Part shown: positions 16,364 to 25,324 of the stretch, in pieces
Numbering within the stretch: the stretch's first letter is position 1
Layout of the letters: the number at the start of each line of letters is the position of its first letter
Source: Devosia limi DSM 17137
GTDB lineage: Bacteria; Pseudomonadota; Alphaproteobacteria; Rhizobiales; Devosiaceae
Reading direction: 5' to 3'
Length of the DNA stretch: 64,000 nucleotides
Assembly: GCF_900128975.1 (NCBI RefSeq)
Contig: NZ_FQVC01000001.1
Location: 518,479-582,478 of the forward strand
Notes under the pieces: model-generated
What the model was told of the DNA's origin: nothing
Database searches by the model: none
Seen by the model: only the letters and a program-made list of their open reading frames with translations
Program-made: the position numbers and the translations under genes

Positions 16364-17038
16364 ATGGATCTGATCAATACCTTCTTCAACTGGGAAGTGC
16401 TGGTACGCGCCTTCCCGATCCTGCTGCGCGGGCTTGGCTACACCTTGATGCTGGGATGCGTGACCATCGTCATCGGCACTACGGCGGGACTGCTGTTGTG
16501 CCTGGTGCGGCTTTACGCCATTCGTCCCATCCAGCTGCTGGCCATCGTCTATATCGACGTGTTCCGCGCCTTGCCGATCCTGGTGCTGCTGATCCTGGTC
16601 TATTACGCGCTGCCCTTTGTCGGCATCCGGTTTGACTCCTTCACCTCGGCCACGCTGGCCCTGTCCATGGTGCTGGCGGCATTCACCGCCGAGGTTTGCC
16701 GCGCCGGTATCCAGAACGTTCCCAAGGGGCAGTTCGAGGCTGCGGCGAGCCTGGGCATGCCGTTCTGGCAGTCCATGCGCAAGATCATCCTGCCGCAGGC
16801 CATCAAGGTCATCATTCCGCCGCTGACCAGCAATTCGATCTCGGTGTTCAAGGATACCGCTCTGGCATCGGTGGTCGCCATGCCGGACCTGCTCAAGCAG
16901 GCCAACGATGCCCAGGCCATGATGGCCAATCCAACGCCACTGGTCGGTGCAGCGCTGATCTATCTGGCCATCCTGTGGCCAATGGTGCGCCTGGTTGGCT
17001 ACCTTGAAGCGCGCAACCAGCGCGCCACGACCCGCTAG
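16364..17038 (+). CDS. Amino-acid ABC transporter permease (HisM/GlnP family)
   Basis: A 224-residue membrane protein with five or so helices. The permease signature is the EAA loop [22 protein letters not shown] near residue 120; [21 protein letters not shown] is another family block. The start at ATG 16364 ([18 protein letters not shown]) is preferred over GTG 16325, because the 13 extra residues are polar and unlike the family. It probably forms a homodimeric channel, as only one permease is present. Confidence 0.93.
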   Translation: MDLINTFFNWEVLVRAFPILLRGLGYTLMLGCVTIVIGTTAGLLLCLVRLYAIRPIQLLAIVYIDVFRALPILVLLILVYYALPFVGIRFDSFTSATLALSMVLAAFTAEVCRAGIQNVPKGQFEAAASLGMPFWQSMRKIILPQAIKVIIPPLTSNSISVFKDTALASVVAMPDLLKQANDAQAMMANPTPLVGAALIYLAILWPMVRLVGYLEARNQRATTR

Positions 17039-17054
17039 CAAAGGGCTTTCCACT

Positions 17055-17804
17055 ATGGCTTCGCAAAAAGCTCCACTTGCCGCACAGATGATCGACGTCA
17101 ACAAGTGGTACAATGAGTACCACGCGCTGCGCTCGATCAATCTCGAGGTGACGCGCGGTGAACGTATCGTGGTCTGCGGGCCCTCGGGCTCCGGCAAATC
17201 CACCATGATCCGCTGCATCAATCAGCTTGAGCAGCACAATAGCGGCACGATTGCCGTCAATGGCGTGACGCTGACCGGCGATATCAAGCAGCTGAACGCC
17301 ATCCGGCAGGATGTCGGCATGGTGTTCCAGCACTTCAATCTGTTTCCCCATCTCACCGTGCTGGAAAACTGCGTCATCGCCCCGATGACCGTGCGCAAGA
17401 CGCCGCGCAAGGAGGCCGAGGAGATGGCGATGAGCTATCTGTCGCGCATCCACATTGCCGAGCAGGCACGCAAGTTTCCCAGCCAATTGTCGGGTGGGCA
17501 GCAGCAGCGCGTCGCGATTGCCCGGTCGCTCTGCATGCAGCCCACCCTGATGCTGTTCGATGAGCCAACTTCGGCGCTGGATCCGGAAATGGTCCATGAA
17601 GTGCTAGAGACCATGGTGTCGCTGGCGCGTGATGGCATGACCATGGTGGTGGTGACCCACGAAATGGGCTTTGCGCGCAAGGTTGCCGATCGCGTCATCT
17701 TCATGGATCGGGGCGAGATCTGCGAGAGCGCCCCGCCGGAAGAGTTCTTCAAGGCGCCCAAGAACGAGCGCGCCCGCGTCTTCCTGAGCCAGCTCATCCA
17801 CTAG
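17055..17804 (+). CDS. Amino-acid ABC transporter ATP-binding protein (GlnQ/HisP family)
   Basis: A 249-residue ATPase with Walker [10 protein letters not shown] (residues 42-50), Q-loop [18 protein letters not shown], signature LSGGQQQR and Walker [13 protein letters not shown], followed by [10 protein letters not shown]. All catalytic motifs are intact. It starts at ATG 17055, with AAGGG upstream, 16 bases after the permease stop. It powers the importer formed with the genes at 15484 and 16364. The next gene starts 12 bases later, so it belongs to the same transcript. Confidence 0.95.
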   Translation: MASQKAPLAAQMIDVNKWYNEYHALRSINLEVTRGERIVVCGPSGSGKSTMIRCINQLEQHNSGTIAVNGVTLTGDIKQLNAIRQDVGMVFQHFNLFPHLTVLENCVIAPMTVRKTPRKEAEEMAMSYLSRIHIAEQARKFPSQLSGGQQQRVAIARSLCMQPTLMLFDEPTSALDPEMVHEVLETMVSLARDGMTMVVVTHEMGFARKVADRVIFMDRGEICESAPPEEFFKAPKNERARVFLSQLIH

Positions 17805-17816
17805 GACGTTTCCATC

Positions 17817-19061
17817 TTGTCATCAGACACGCAGTTTCCAGTCGCGGCCGTCCGGGCGCGCTTTCCCGCGCTGGCGCATAACGCCAACCATCTCTACTTC
17901 GACAATGCCGCGGGCGCGCAGCTGCCCGACCTGGCGCTGACCGCCGTGCATGAACACCTGCTGACCCACAATGTGCAGCGCGGGGCCAGATATGGCCTCA
18001 GCCGCTCTGTCGATGCTGCGATCGCGGCGGCGCGGCAGAGCGTGGCGCTGCTGGTCAATGCCTATGATCCCGCCGAAATCTCGTTTGGCATGAATGCGAC
18101 CTCGTTCATCCGCTTGGTGAGCCTGGGGATCGGCCAGACGCTGGGCGCGCGCAACGAGATCATCGTCACCGACCTCGATCACGACGCCAATGTTTCGACC
18201 TGGCTGGCACTGGAGCCGATGGGCGCGAAATGCGTGTTCTGGAAGATGCGCGACGATGGCAAGCTGCATGTCGAAGATCTGGTGCCGCTGCTCAGTGAGC
18301 GGACCCGTCTGCTCGCCTGCGCGGCTGCGTCCCATGCCTTGGGCACGCTGGTCGATGTGAAGGCCGCCGGCAAACTGGCCCACGACGCCGGCGCCGAGAT
18401 TTTCGTCGATTGTGTCCATTACACCCCCCATGCCTTGGTCGACGTGCAAGACTGGGATTGCGACTATCTGGTGTGCTCGGGCTACAAGACCTTCTCGCCG
18501 CATATGGGCTTTCTGTGGGGCAGGCTGGACCTGTTGCGGGCGCTGCCGACCTTCCGCGAAGACTTCATTCCGAATGAGCCGCCGCACAAGATCGAGGTCG
18601 GCACCTTCGTCTACGAGAACGTCGCCGGCATGGATGGCGCGGTGCGTTATCTCGAACAGCTGGGTCAGGACCTTGCCGGCGGTGCGCAACTGTCGCGACG
18701 TGACGCCATTGTAGGGGCGATGGACGCGATCCAGCGCTATGAGATGATCCTGTCGCAGGCGCTGCTCGATGTGTTGCATCGCCATGGCGCGACTGTTTAC
18801 GGCATTGCCGACACTGCGCAGGGGCGGGTGCCCACCATCAGCTTCAACTTTGCCGCGATGGCGCCGGCAGAGCTGGCGCAGAAGCTCGCCGATCAGGATA
18901 TCGGCGTGCGCGATGGCCACATGTTTGCGCCCCGCCTGATGGCGCGGCTCGGCCTGACCATGGCCAGCGGCGCCGCGCGCATTTCTCTCGTGCATTACAA
19001 TACGCTTGAGGAAGTCGCCCGGCTGGACCGGGCGCTCTCCGAGATCCTGCAGGGCGCCTAG
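17817..19061 (+). CDS. Cysteine-desulfurase-like class V PLP enzyme (VC1184 subfamily type)
   Basis: A 414-residue PLP enzyme that starts at TTG 17817; AGGACG lies nine bases upstream and no ATG is near. [11 protein letters not shown] near residue 28 and [15 protein letters not shown] (Lys224, Schiff base) are clear. [14 protein letters not shown] gives Asp198 and His201. The sequence looks like the am_tr_V_VC1184 group, whose members are called cysteine desulfurase-like but lie outside iron-sulfur cluster operons and have no proven substrate. It is the last gene of the kynureninase-like/transporter operon. Its stop overlaps the stop of the next, convergent gene in a shared CTAG. Confidence 0.82.
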   Translation: MSSDTQFPVAAVRARFPALAHNANHLYFDNAAGAQLPDLALTAVHEHLLTHNVQRGARYGLSRSVDAAIAAARQSVALLVNAYDPAEISFGMNATSFIRLVSLGIGQTLGARNEIIVTDLDHDANVSTWLALEPMGAKCVFWKMRDDGKLHVEDLVPLLSERTRLLACAAASHALGTLVDVKAAGKLAHDAGAEIFVDCVHYTPHALVDVQDWDCDYLVCSGYKTFSPHMGFLWGRLDLLRALPTFREDFIPNEPPHKIEVGTFVYENVAGMDGAVRYLEQLGQDLAGGAQLSRRDAIVGAMDAIQRYEMILSQALLDVLHRHGATVYGIADTAQGRVPTISFNFAAMAPAELAQKLADQDIGVRDGHMFAPRLMARLGLTMASGAARISLVHYNTLEEVARLDRALSEILQGA

Positions 19062-20623
19062 CGCGCCAGCATCTTGCCCAGCATGTAGCCCGAGCCGACA
19101 CCCGTGCCGGCGCCGGGCCAGGTGCTGGCGCCGACCATGTAGAGGTCCTTGACCGGCGTACGATACCGCGACCAGCCGCCCGCCGGCCGGAACAGGAAGT
19201 TCTGATCCAGATGGTGGCTGCCCGAGAGGGAGTCGCCGCGCACCAGATTGGGATTGGCGCGCTCCAGATCGAGTGGCGAGATGACCGAGCTGGCGAGGAT
19301 CTTGCTGCGCAGTCCCGGCGCATAGCGCTCGATCAGGTCCAGCACACGTTCGCTATAGGGCCCTTTGGCTTCGTCCCAATTGCGCGCGGTGATGGTACCG
19401 CTCGCATCGCCTGATATCGCATAGGGCACGACGCGCACCTGCACCCAGAGCACATGCTTGCCATCCGGGGCGCGGCTTGGATCGAGTGCGGTCGGCTGAC
19501 CGACTACCAGAACGGGCTCGCGTGGGAGCAGGCCCGCCATGGCCTCGTGATAAACGGCGCTCATCACGTCATAGCTGGGCGCCAGATGCACATAGGCAAA
19601 GCGCTGCAGATCGGCTCCGGCCGACCAGTCCGGCAGGCTGTCGAGCGCCAGATGGATCATCATGGCGCCGGGGCCTGCCCGGAAATTGCGGGCCGCCTTG
19701 GCAAAGCGTGGGTTGATGCCCGGCACGAGCCTGTTGGCCAGCAGCGAAGGGTGGGTATTGGCGATCACGGCGCGCTTGGCCGTTAGCTTTGAGCCATCGG
19801 TCAGGGTCACGCCGGACGCGCGGCCATCGCTCTGGACGATCTCTGCGACCTCGGCATTGCACCGCACCGCGCCGCCTGCCGCCTCGATGACGCCGACCAT
19901 CGCCTTGATGATGGTATCGGCGCCACCCTGGCCGATCACCATGCCGAAATTCTGATTGGCCATGGATTCGAGATAGGGAAAGACCGCGCCGCCGGCAACG
20001 TCGGGGCCGAAATCGAGATGCAGCCCCCACGCCGCCATGAGCGCGCGGACCTGTGGGCTCTCAAAGCGCGGGTCGAGATAGTTACGCGGCGATGCCAGCA
20101 ATAGCCGAACCATCTCGCGCACCCAGTCCAGACCCTTTTCGCGCAGCGCCTTGGTCAATAGGCGCACCGCACCGAATGACGGCATGGGCTGACCCATAAT
20201 GCCGCCAATGAACGGCGCTTCGGACGCGAAATCGGCGGACATCTGCCGCCACGTGGCGGCATCGGCCGGGGAAATCGCTGCGATGCGGGCAGCGGTGGTT
20301 TCGAGATCGGTGCTGACGCCGAGCCAGGATCCATCGGGAAACGGGCTGGCAAAACTGTCGCTGGCGGGTGCGAATGCCAGTCCCTGTGCGTCGAGCGCCG
20401 CCTTGTGTTCGGCATAGAAGGCCGAGCCGGCAAACATCGAGAGGTTCATCGCATACAGATCGTGCCGATAGCCGGGCAGGGTGATCTCCTCGGTGCGCAC
20501 GGCGCCACCCGCTTTCGCGGCGCGCTCCAGCACCAGCACCCTCCAGCCGCGTTGGCTGAGGTGCACGGCAGATGCCAATCCATTGACGCCTGCACCCACC
20601 ACGATTGCATCATATTCGGACAT
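19058..20623 (-). CDS. NAD(P)/FAD-dependent oxidoreductase, PYROXD2/phytoene-desaturase-like
   Basis: A 521-residue flavoprotein. The N-terminal dinucleotide motif [20 protein letters not shown] is followed by [14 protein letters not shown]. The C-terminal FAD-closing block is [25 protein letters not shown]. This is the layout of amine-oxidase/phytoene-desaturase-like proteins, closest in type to PYROXD2, whose reaction is not established. The start at ATG 20623 (MSEYD) has GGGGGAG upstream; a longer form to 20680 is unlikely. It is a paralogue of the gene at 21632, with which it flanks a cyclase. It is divergent from that cyclase across 201 bases. Confidence 0.82.
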   Translation of the reverse strand: MSEYDAIVVGAGVNGLASAVHLSQRGWRVLVLERAAKAGGAVRTEEITLPGYRHDLYAMNLSMFAGSAFYAEHKAALDAQGLAFAPASDSFASPFPDGSWLGVSTDLETTAARIAAISPADAATWRQMSADFASEAPFIGGIMGQPMPSFGAVRLLTKALREKGLDWVREMVRLLLASPRNYLDPRFESPQVRALMAAWGLHLDFGPDVAGGAVFPYLESMANQNFGMVIGQGGADTIIKAMVGVIEAAGGAVRCNAEVAEIVQSDGRASGVTLTDGSKLTAKRAVIANTHPSLLANRLVPGINPRFAKAARNFRAGPGAMMIHLALDSLPDWSAGADLQRFAYVHLAPSYDVMSAVYHEAMAGLLPREPVLVVGQPTALDPSRAPDGKHVLWVQVRVVPYAISGDASGTITARNWDEAKGPYSERVLDLIERYAPGLRSKILASSVISPLDLERANPNLVRGDSLSGSHHLDQNFLFRPAGGWSRYRTPVKDLYMVGASTWPGAGTGVGSGYMLGKMLAR

Positions 20624-20664
20624 GTCTGCTCCCCCGCCAATGCCAGTCTCTATACTCACCCAAG

Positions 20665-20684
20665 AATATGCAGCTGCCAATATT
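20665..20684. promoter_or_regulatory. Imperfect inverted repeat AATATGCAGCTGCCAATATT
   Basis: This lies in the divergent promoter region between the flavoprotein gene (minus) and the cyclase-flavoprotein-MarR operon (plus). It resembles the ATATGCA-TT-TGCATAT repeat before iorA (27538-27553), apart from one extra base in the right arm. It is a candidate site for the MarR regulator at 23240, whose operon starts here. Confidence 0.45.
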
Positions 20685-20824
20685 TTGAACCTAAAATATC
20701 TTCCAAACTGTGCAAATTAGGCGTTCCTGCCTCTTGCATGTCCATGCAGTTGCCGTAACCTTCGTTGGTGAGTGAGATGCCGGCGAGCCAACGCCGCAGC
20801 GAAAAACGTGTGTAGGAGACGATT

Positions 20825-21616
20825 ATGAGCGCACAGAATACACTGGCCAATCTGGCCCTGGCCTTGGCCGATGGCAGCATCGAGGTCGTCGACCTTACCG
20901 CGCCGCTTGGCCCCGATACCCCGGTGCTCTATCTGCCGCCGGACTTTGCCAAGAATACCCCCAGCTTCAAGATGCATGAGATCTCGGCATACGACCAAAA
21001 TGGTCCGTGGTGGGCCTGGGGCTGGATGGAACTGGGCGAGCATACCGGCACCCATTTCGATGCGCCGTCGCACTGGGTTTCCGGCAAGGACCTGCCCGAA
21101 AATACCACCGACACCGTGCCGGTCGGCAACTTCGTCGCGCCGGTCGCGGTGATCGATTGTGCCGCCGACGTTGCCAAGGACCCCGACTTCCTGCTGACCG
21201 CCGAGCGCGTCAAGGCCTGGGAAGCCGAGCATGGCGAGATCAAGTCGGGCACCTGGGTGGTGCTGCGGTCGGACTGGTATCACCGTAATACCAGCACCGA
21301 GGCCTTCCTCAATGCCGACGAGAACGGCCCGCACACGCCGGGGCCGAGTGTCGATTGCGTCGAATATCTGGTGGCCAAAGGCGCTCTGGGCTTTGGCAGT
21401 GAATGCGTTGGTACCGATGCCGGTGCTGCCGCGACGTTCAACCCGCCATTCCCGGCGCATAACCTGCTGCTCGGTGTCGGCCGCTACGGCCTTGCCAGCC
21501 TGACCAACCTCGACAAGCTGCCGCCAACCGGTGCCATGCTGGTCGTTGCGCCGCTCAAGATCGTTGGCGGCACGGGTAGCCCGGTGCGCGCCTTCGCTAT
21601 CGTTCCACGCCGCTAA
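20825..21616 (+). CDS. Cyclase family metal-dependent hydrolase (kynurenine formamidase/isatin hydrolase-like)
   Basis: A 263-residue enzyme with the complete metal motif HTGTHFDAPSH at residues 73-83 (HxGTHxDxPxH). The family includes bacterial kynurenine formamidase (KynB) and isatin hydrolase, which open an N-formyl amide and the isatin ring respectively. The run of tryptophans just before the motif (PWWAWGWMEL, residues 61-70) could form an aromatic substrate pocket; I infer this from sequence. It heads the operon cyclase-flavoprotein-MarR. Nearby IorAB and aromatic CoA genes make an indole- or kynurenine-derived substrate plausible, but sequence does not separate the options. Confidence 0.78.
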   Translation: MSAQNTLANLALALADGSIEVVDLTAPLGPDTPVLYLPPDFAKNTPSFKMHEISAYDQNGPWWAWGWMELGEHTGTHFDAPSHWVSGKDLPENTTDTVPVGNFVAPVAVIDCAADVAKDPDFLLTAERVKAWEAEHGEIKSGTWVVLRSDWYHRNTSTEAFLNADENGPHTPGPSVDCVEYLVAKGALGFGSECVGTDAGAAATFNPPFPAHNLLLGVGRYGLASLTNLDKLPPTGAMLVVAPLKIVGGTGSPVRAFAIVPRR

Positions 21617-21631
21617 GATCGGAATCCAGCT

Positions 21632-23212
21632 ATGGCGGACGCTGACTACATCATCGTTGGCAGTGGCATCAACGCGCTGGTCGCGGCCGCCATGCTGGGC
21701 AAGAAAAACAATCGCATTCTGGTGCTGGAGCGCGAGGCGGTTGCGGGGGGGTGCCTGCGCACCGAGGAGGTGACCGAACCGGGTTTCCGCCATGACATCA
21801 TGGCGACGACCTTCGTGCTGTTCATCACCTCACCGGCCTATGCGGCTCTCGCCCCCGATCTGGGCCGGCATGGGCTCGAATTCTGCCATGCCGACGCGCC
21901 GACTGCCGTGGTCCGGCCAGACAATTCCAGCCTGGTGCTGACCACGGATCGCGCCCGCAATCTTGCGGCGTTCGCAGCAGCCGATCCAGCCGATGGAGCC
22001 AGTTTCCAGCGCGAGATGGACCGCTTCGGCGGCGATATGGGCTTCGTATTCGGCCTGCTCGGCGGCCGTCTCTGGTCGCTCGATACGCTGCGCATGATGG
22101 GCAAGGAACTCTGGAAACGCGGTGCGCGGGGCCTGGCAACCTTTGCCGGCGAAGCGCTGATCCCGGCGCGGGCTTATCTGGAAACCCGCTATCGCTCCGA
22201 GGCCGTTCAGGCGCTGTTTGCGCCCTGGGTGCTGCATTGCGGACTTAATCCCGACAGCACTTATTCTGGCCAGATGCTCAAGGTTATCGGCTTTGCGCTG
22301 GAAGCGGCCGGTGCGCCCATCGTCAAAGGTGGCGCGGTCAATGCGGTGAATGCCTTTGCCGGACTGATCGCCGAGCAGGGCGGTGAGATCCGCACCAATG
22401 CCGATGTCGCTTCGGTCATTCTGGATGACAAGGGCGCTGCTTGCGGCGTCAAACTGGTCGATGGAACCGTGTTGCGGGCGAAGAAGGGCGTTATCGCCTC
22501 GGTGGCGCCGAGCCAGCTTTATGACCGGTTCCTCGCAGATCAGCCAAAGCCTGCCGAAGTCACCGAAGGCGTCGCCAATTTCCGCTATGGCAAGGGTGAC
22601 ATGCAGATCCACTACGCGCTGCGCGAGCCGCCGCAATGGATTGCCGAGGGGTTGGAAAAGGTGGCGCTGATCCATCTGACGCCGGGACTGGATGGCGTGT
22701 CGCGCGCCTCCAATGAGGCCGAGCGTGGCCTGTTGCCGGCCGTACCAACGATTTGCGTCGGTCAGCCAACAGCGCTCGACCCAAGCCGTGCGCCCGATGG
22801 CGCAGCCATTCTGTGGCTGCAATTGCCGGAGGCGCCGCGTCACATCAAGGGCGATGCCGCCGGGGAAATCGAGATTGGCGCCGATGGACGCTGGACCCCG
22901 GCGATCCGCGAGGCCTATGCCGACCGGGTTGAGGCGATCCTGCGTCAGCACATCGCCAATTTCGATATGGCCGTCATCAAGCGGGCCTGTTTCTCACCGG
23001 CCGATCTGGAGCGCATGAACGTCAATCTCGTCGGCGGCGACCCCTATGGCGGCTATTGCGGCATCGACCAGTTCTTCGTTTGGCGTCCCTTGAAGACCTC
23101 AGTCAATCACACTACTCATGTCCGTGGCCTCTATCACATTGGCGCGGCCAGTCATCCGGGCCCCGGCCTGGGGGGCGGTTCTGGTTTTCTTGTCGGCAAG
23201 GCTCTGAGCTAG
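21632..23212 (+). CDS. NAD(P)/FAD-dependent oxidoreductase, PYROXD2-like, paralogue of the flavoprotein at 19058
   Basis: A 526-residue flavoprotein with N-terminal YIIVGSGINALVAAAMLGKK, then EREAVAGGCLRTEEVTEPGFRHD. The C-terminal block is GLYHIGAASHPGPGLGGGSGFLVGKAL. It shares the internal phrase [15 protein letters not shown] with its neighbour at 19058, which confirms paralogy. It begins 16 bases after the cyclase gene and is followed by the MarR gene, so the three form an operon. A pair of divergent paralogues suggests either a heteromer or two sequential oxidations. The reaction is unknown. Confidence 0.82.
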   Translation: MADADYIIVGSGINALVAAAMLGKKNNRILVLEREAVAGGCLRTEEVTEPGFRHDIMATTFVLFITSPAYAALAPDLGRHGLEFCHADAPTAVVRPDNSSLVLTTDRARNLAAFAAADPADGASFQREMDRFGGDMGFVFGLLGGRLWSLDTLRMMGKELWKRGARGLATFAGEALIPARAYLETRYRSEAVQALFAPWVLHCGLNPDSTYSGQMLKVIGFALEAAGAPIVKGGAVNAVNAFAGLIAEQGGEIRTNADVASVILDDKGAACGVKLVDGTVLRAKKGVIASVAPSQLYDRFLADQPKPAEVTEGVANFRYGKGDMQIHYALREPPQWIAEGLEKVALIHLTPGLDGVSRASNEAERGLLPAVPTICVGQPTALDPSRAPDGAAILWLQLPEAPRHIKGDAAGEIEIGADGRWTPAIREAYADRVEAILRQHIANFDMAVIKRACFSPADLERMNVNLVGGDPYGGYCGIDQFFVWRPLKTSVNHTTHVRGLYHIGAASHPGPGLGGGSGFLVGKALS

Positions 23213-23239
23213 ACAAGCCTAACAACGCGTTTCACAAAG

Positions 23240-23794
23240 GTGCGGTCGGTGGCGAAGTACTTTATCGGCTCGTTGCGTCAGACAGGCGAGGGACGGTTGC
23301 CTAGCCTGGGAGAAATCGGGCTCAACCAGTTCGCGCCCTATCTCATCAATCGCCTGTCCGCGAGCTACAACGCCCATTTGCAGGATGTGCTCAAGGACAA
23401 TGGCATGACGACCGCCAAGATGCGGGCGCTGTCCATCCTGACCATCTCGCCGGGGCTGACCGTCAACGAGCTCGCCTATCTGGCCGTTGTCGAGCAATCC
23501 ACCATGAGCCGCACGCTGGATGCGTTGGTGGGGCAGGGCCTGGTGCGTCGCCAGTCTCGTAGCGACGATATGCGGGTGCGCGAACTCTACATCACCGAAC
23601 TGGGCCGCACGGCGTTTTCGGAGTCCTGGCCGCTGCTCTACGGGCTCTATGCCGATCTATTCGTCGGCGTTGATGCCGACGAATATGATCGCTTCATCGA
23701 TACGCTGCATAAGGTGCTGCGCAACATGCACCGGCGTATCGAAGGGGAAACCGGGTTGGAGGAACCCGAGGCCGCCGACCAGCCTCAACCCTAA
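23240..23794 (+). CDS. MarR family transcriptional regulator
   Basis: A 184-residue regulator. The winged-helix core contains TTAKMRALSILTISPGLTVNELAYLAVVEQSTMSRTLDALVGQGLV, shown here only as its recognisable parts: TVNELAYLAVVEQSTMSRTL is the recognition region and RQSRSDDMRVRELYITELG is the wing. The start is GTG 23240, or GTG 23249; neither has a strong ribosome site. It is the third gene of the cyclase operon. MarR proteins of catabolic loci usually bind the aromatic substrate and release the promoter. Its stop overlaps that of the convergent iorB gene (CTAA at 23791-23794). Confidence 0.88.
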   Translation: MRSVAKYFIGSLRQTGEGRLPSLGEIGLNQFAPYLINRLSASYNAHLQDVLKDNGMTTAKMRALSILTISPGLTVNELAYLAVVEQSTMSRTLDALVGQGLVRRQSRSDDMRVRELYITELGRTAFSESWPLLYGLYADLFVGVDADEYDRFIDTLHKVLRNMHRRIEGETGLEEPEAADQPQP

Positions 23795-25317
23795 TTGCCG
23801 AGACTGCGGACGGTGCCGAGCGCGCCTTCGAGCGACTTGCCTTCTTCATCCGCCAATGCGGCCTGTACCAGGCGGGCCAGCCATTCACCGCCGTCAGCGC
23901 GATCTGCCAGCAGCGGCACGGCCGACAGCACGCGGTCGAACTTGGCTTCGCCGCGGCTATGGGTGTCGGAATAGCCCTTGACCAGCCGCCGTGTCGCCAG
24001 CACCTGCACTGCCAGTGCGTAATTGGACGGCAATTGCCCCTTGGCGATATCGAGCCAATGGGCAATGTGCTCCATTTCGACGCCATGGCGCAGCATGCCG
24101 CGACGCATCGGCTTGAGGGCCGACAGCATGTAGAGGCCCATGAACCAGAACACAGTGCCGGTGCGGACGCGGCGGCCTTTGTTGACGAAGCGGTCGAGCC
24201 CGTCATAGAGGCGCTTATTGCCCTGCAGCCACAGACCCATGCCCTTGGGCATGGTGCCGACAACTTCTTCCATGCGCGGATGCATGTATTCGGTGGTGTA
24301 GACCAGCTGCTCGTCACGCGCGCCGACTTCCTTGCGGACGCGCTCGAAGCGGCTGGCGCGGGTCTTGAGATCGGCAACCCGGACGACGTCGTCATAGGTC
24401 ATGGCATTGGCCAGGTACTTGGCCGCCGTATCGGTGAAGGCGAAGCCATGTGCCGCGCCGCCCGCTTCCTGATCGAGCAAATGGAGTGCCTCGAGCCGGT
24501 CGAGATATTCGTCGCCATAGCGCGTGTCCTGCCAGTCGACGACCTTGCTGAGACCAGCATAGGCCATCGGGCGGATCGCCTCGGGCAGCTTGCCGTGTAG
24601 GCGGGTCAGCAGGGCATCGAGCTGGCGCTGGCCGACGGAGAGTGGCGGCATGTTTGCGGTGTTGTCGACGCGGCGCTCGACCGTTTCGGTTTGACCGGTC
24701 TGGGCACGATCATGGGCGGCGCCAAAGGCGCGCAGGCTTGCTTCGACGCCCTTGCCGCCAGCGCGGACGGCCGCTTCGAACGCCTCGCGCTCGAAGGGCA
24801 GGACCTTGGCGCCCGCCAAAGCCCCGAACAGCGCCGAGGAAATGACGCTGCCGTTTTTCTCGGCCAGTTTCTGCATATCGAAGGCAATCGTGTGCTTGGC
24901 GGCGATGCCGGCAGCTGCCACCACGACCTTGGGATCGCCAATGCCATCACCGGGCACTTCCTTTTCGCCCACGGCATAGGAACGGTGGGTCGAGGCGATC
25001 AGGGTGGTCCGGTCAGGCGTGACCAGGCCGCGCAGCATGGAGCGGCCGGCTTCCATGAATTCGGCGGCCAGCACGATATCGACGTCACCGGGTGTCGGCA
25101 TCAGCGACAGGACCGGCGAGCGGCCGTCGCGAGGCTTGAGCATCTCGACGTAATAGATCGTCGCGCCGGTGCGCTGGGCTACGCCGGGGACTGAGGTCGA
25201 TTGGGCGACCCAGCCTTGGGCCTCGGCCATCGAGACAACCCAGTCTGCCAGGACGCCGCCACCCTGGCCGCCCATGGCCAGAATTGCCAGCGTGATCGGT
25301 CGTTCATATGTGTTCAT
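23791..25317 (-). CDS. iorB: Indolepyruvate oxidoreductase, IorB-type subunit (long form)
   Basis: A 508-residue protein. The N-terminal 200 residues are the 2-oxoacid:acceptor oxidoreductase gamma-type domain (ITLAILAMGGQGGGVLADWVV; VPGVAQRTGATIYYVEML). The C-terminal 300 residues form a helical domain absent from archaeal IorB but usual in the proteobacterial long form (DUF6537 type). With IorA it converts aryl pyruvates (indolepyruvate, phenylpyruvate) to aryl-acetyl-CoA. I take ATG 25317 (MNTYERP) as the start; a TTG at 25332 overlaps the iorA end. The close 3'-5' junction with iorA shows co-translation. Confidence 0.9.
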   Translation of the reverse strand: MNTYERPITLAILAMGGQGGGVLADWVVSMAEAQGWVAQSTSVPGVAQRTGATIYYVEMLKPRDGRSPVLSLMPTPGDVDIVLAAEFMEAGRSMLRGLVTPDRTTLIASTHRSYAVGEKEVPGDGIGDPKVVVAAAGIAAKHTIAFDMQKLAEKNGSVISSALFGALAGAKVLPFEREAFEAAVRAGGKGVEASLRAFGAAHDRAQTGQTETVERRVDNTANMPPLSVGQRQLDALLTRLHGKLPEAIRPMAYAGLSKVVDWQDTRYGDEYLDRLEALHLLDQEAGGAAHGFAFTDTAAKYLANAMTYDDVVRVADLKTRASRFERVRKEVGARDEQLVYTTEYMHPRMEEVVGTMPKGMGLWLQGNKRLYDGLDRFVNKGRRVRTGTVFWFMGLYMLSALKPMRRGMLRHGVEMEHIAHWLDIAKGQLPSNYALAVQVLATRRLVKGYSDTHSRGEAKFDRVLSAVPLLADRADGGEWLARLVQAALADEEGKSLEGALGTVRSLGN

Positions 25318-25324
25318 GGCGAAA

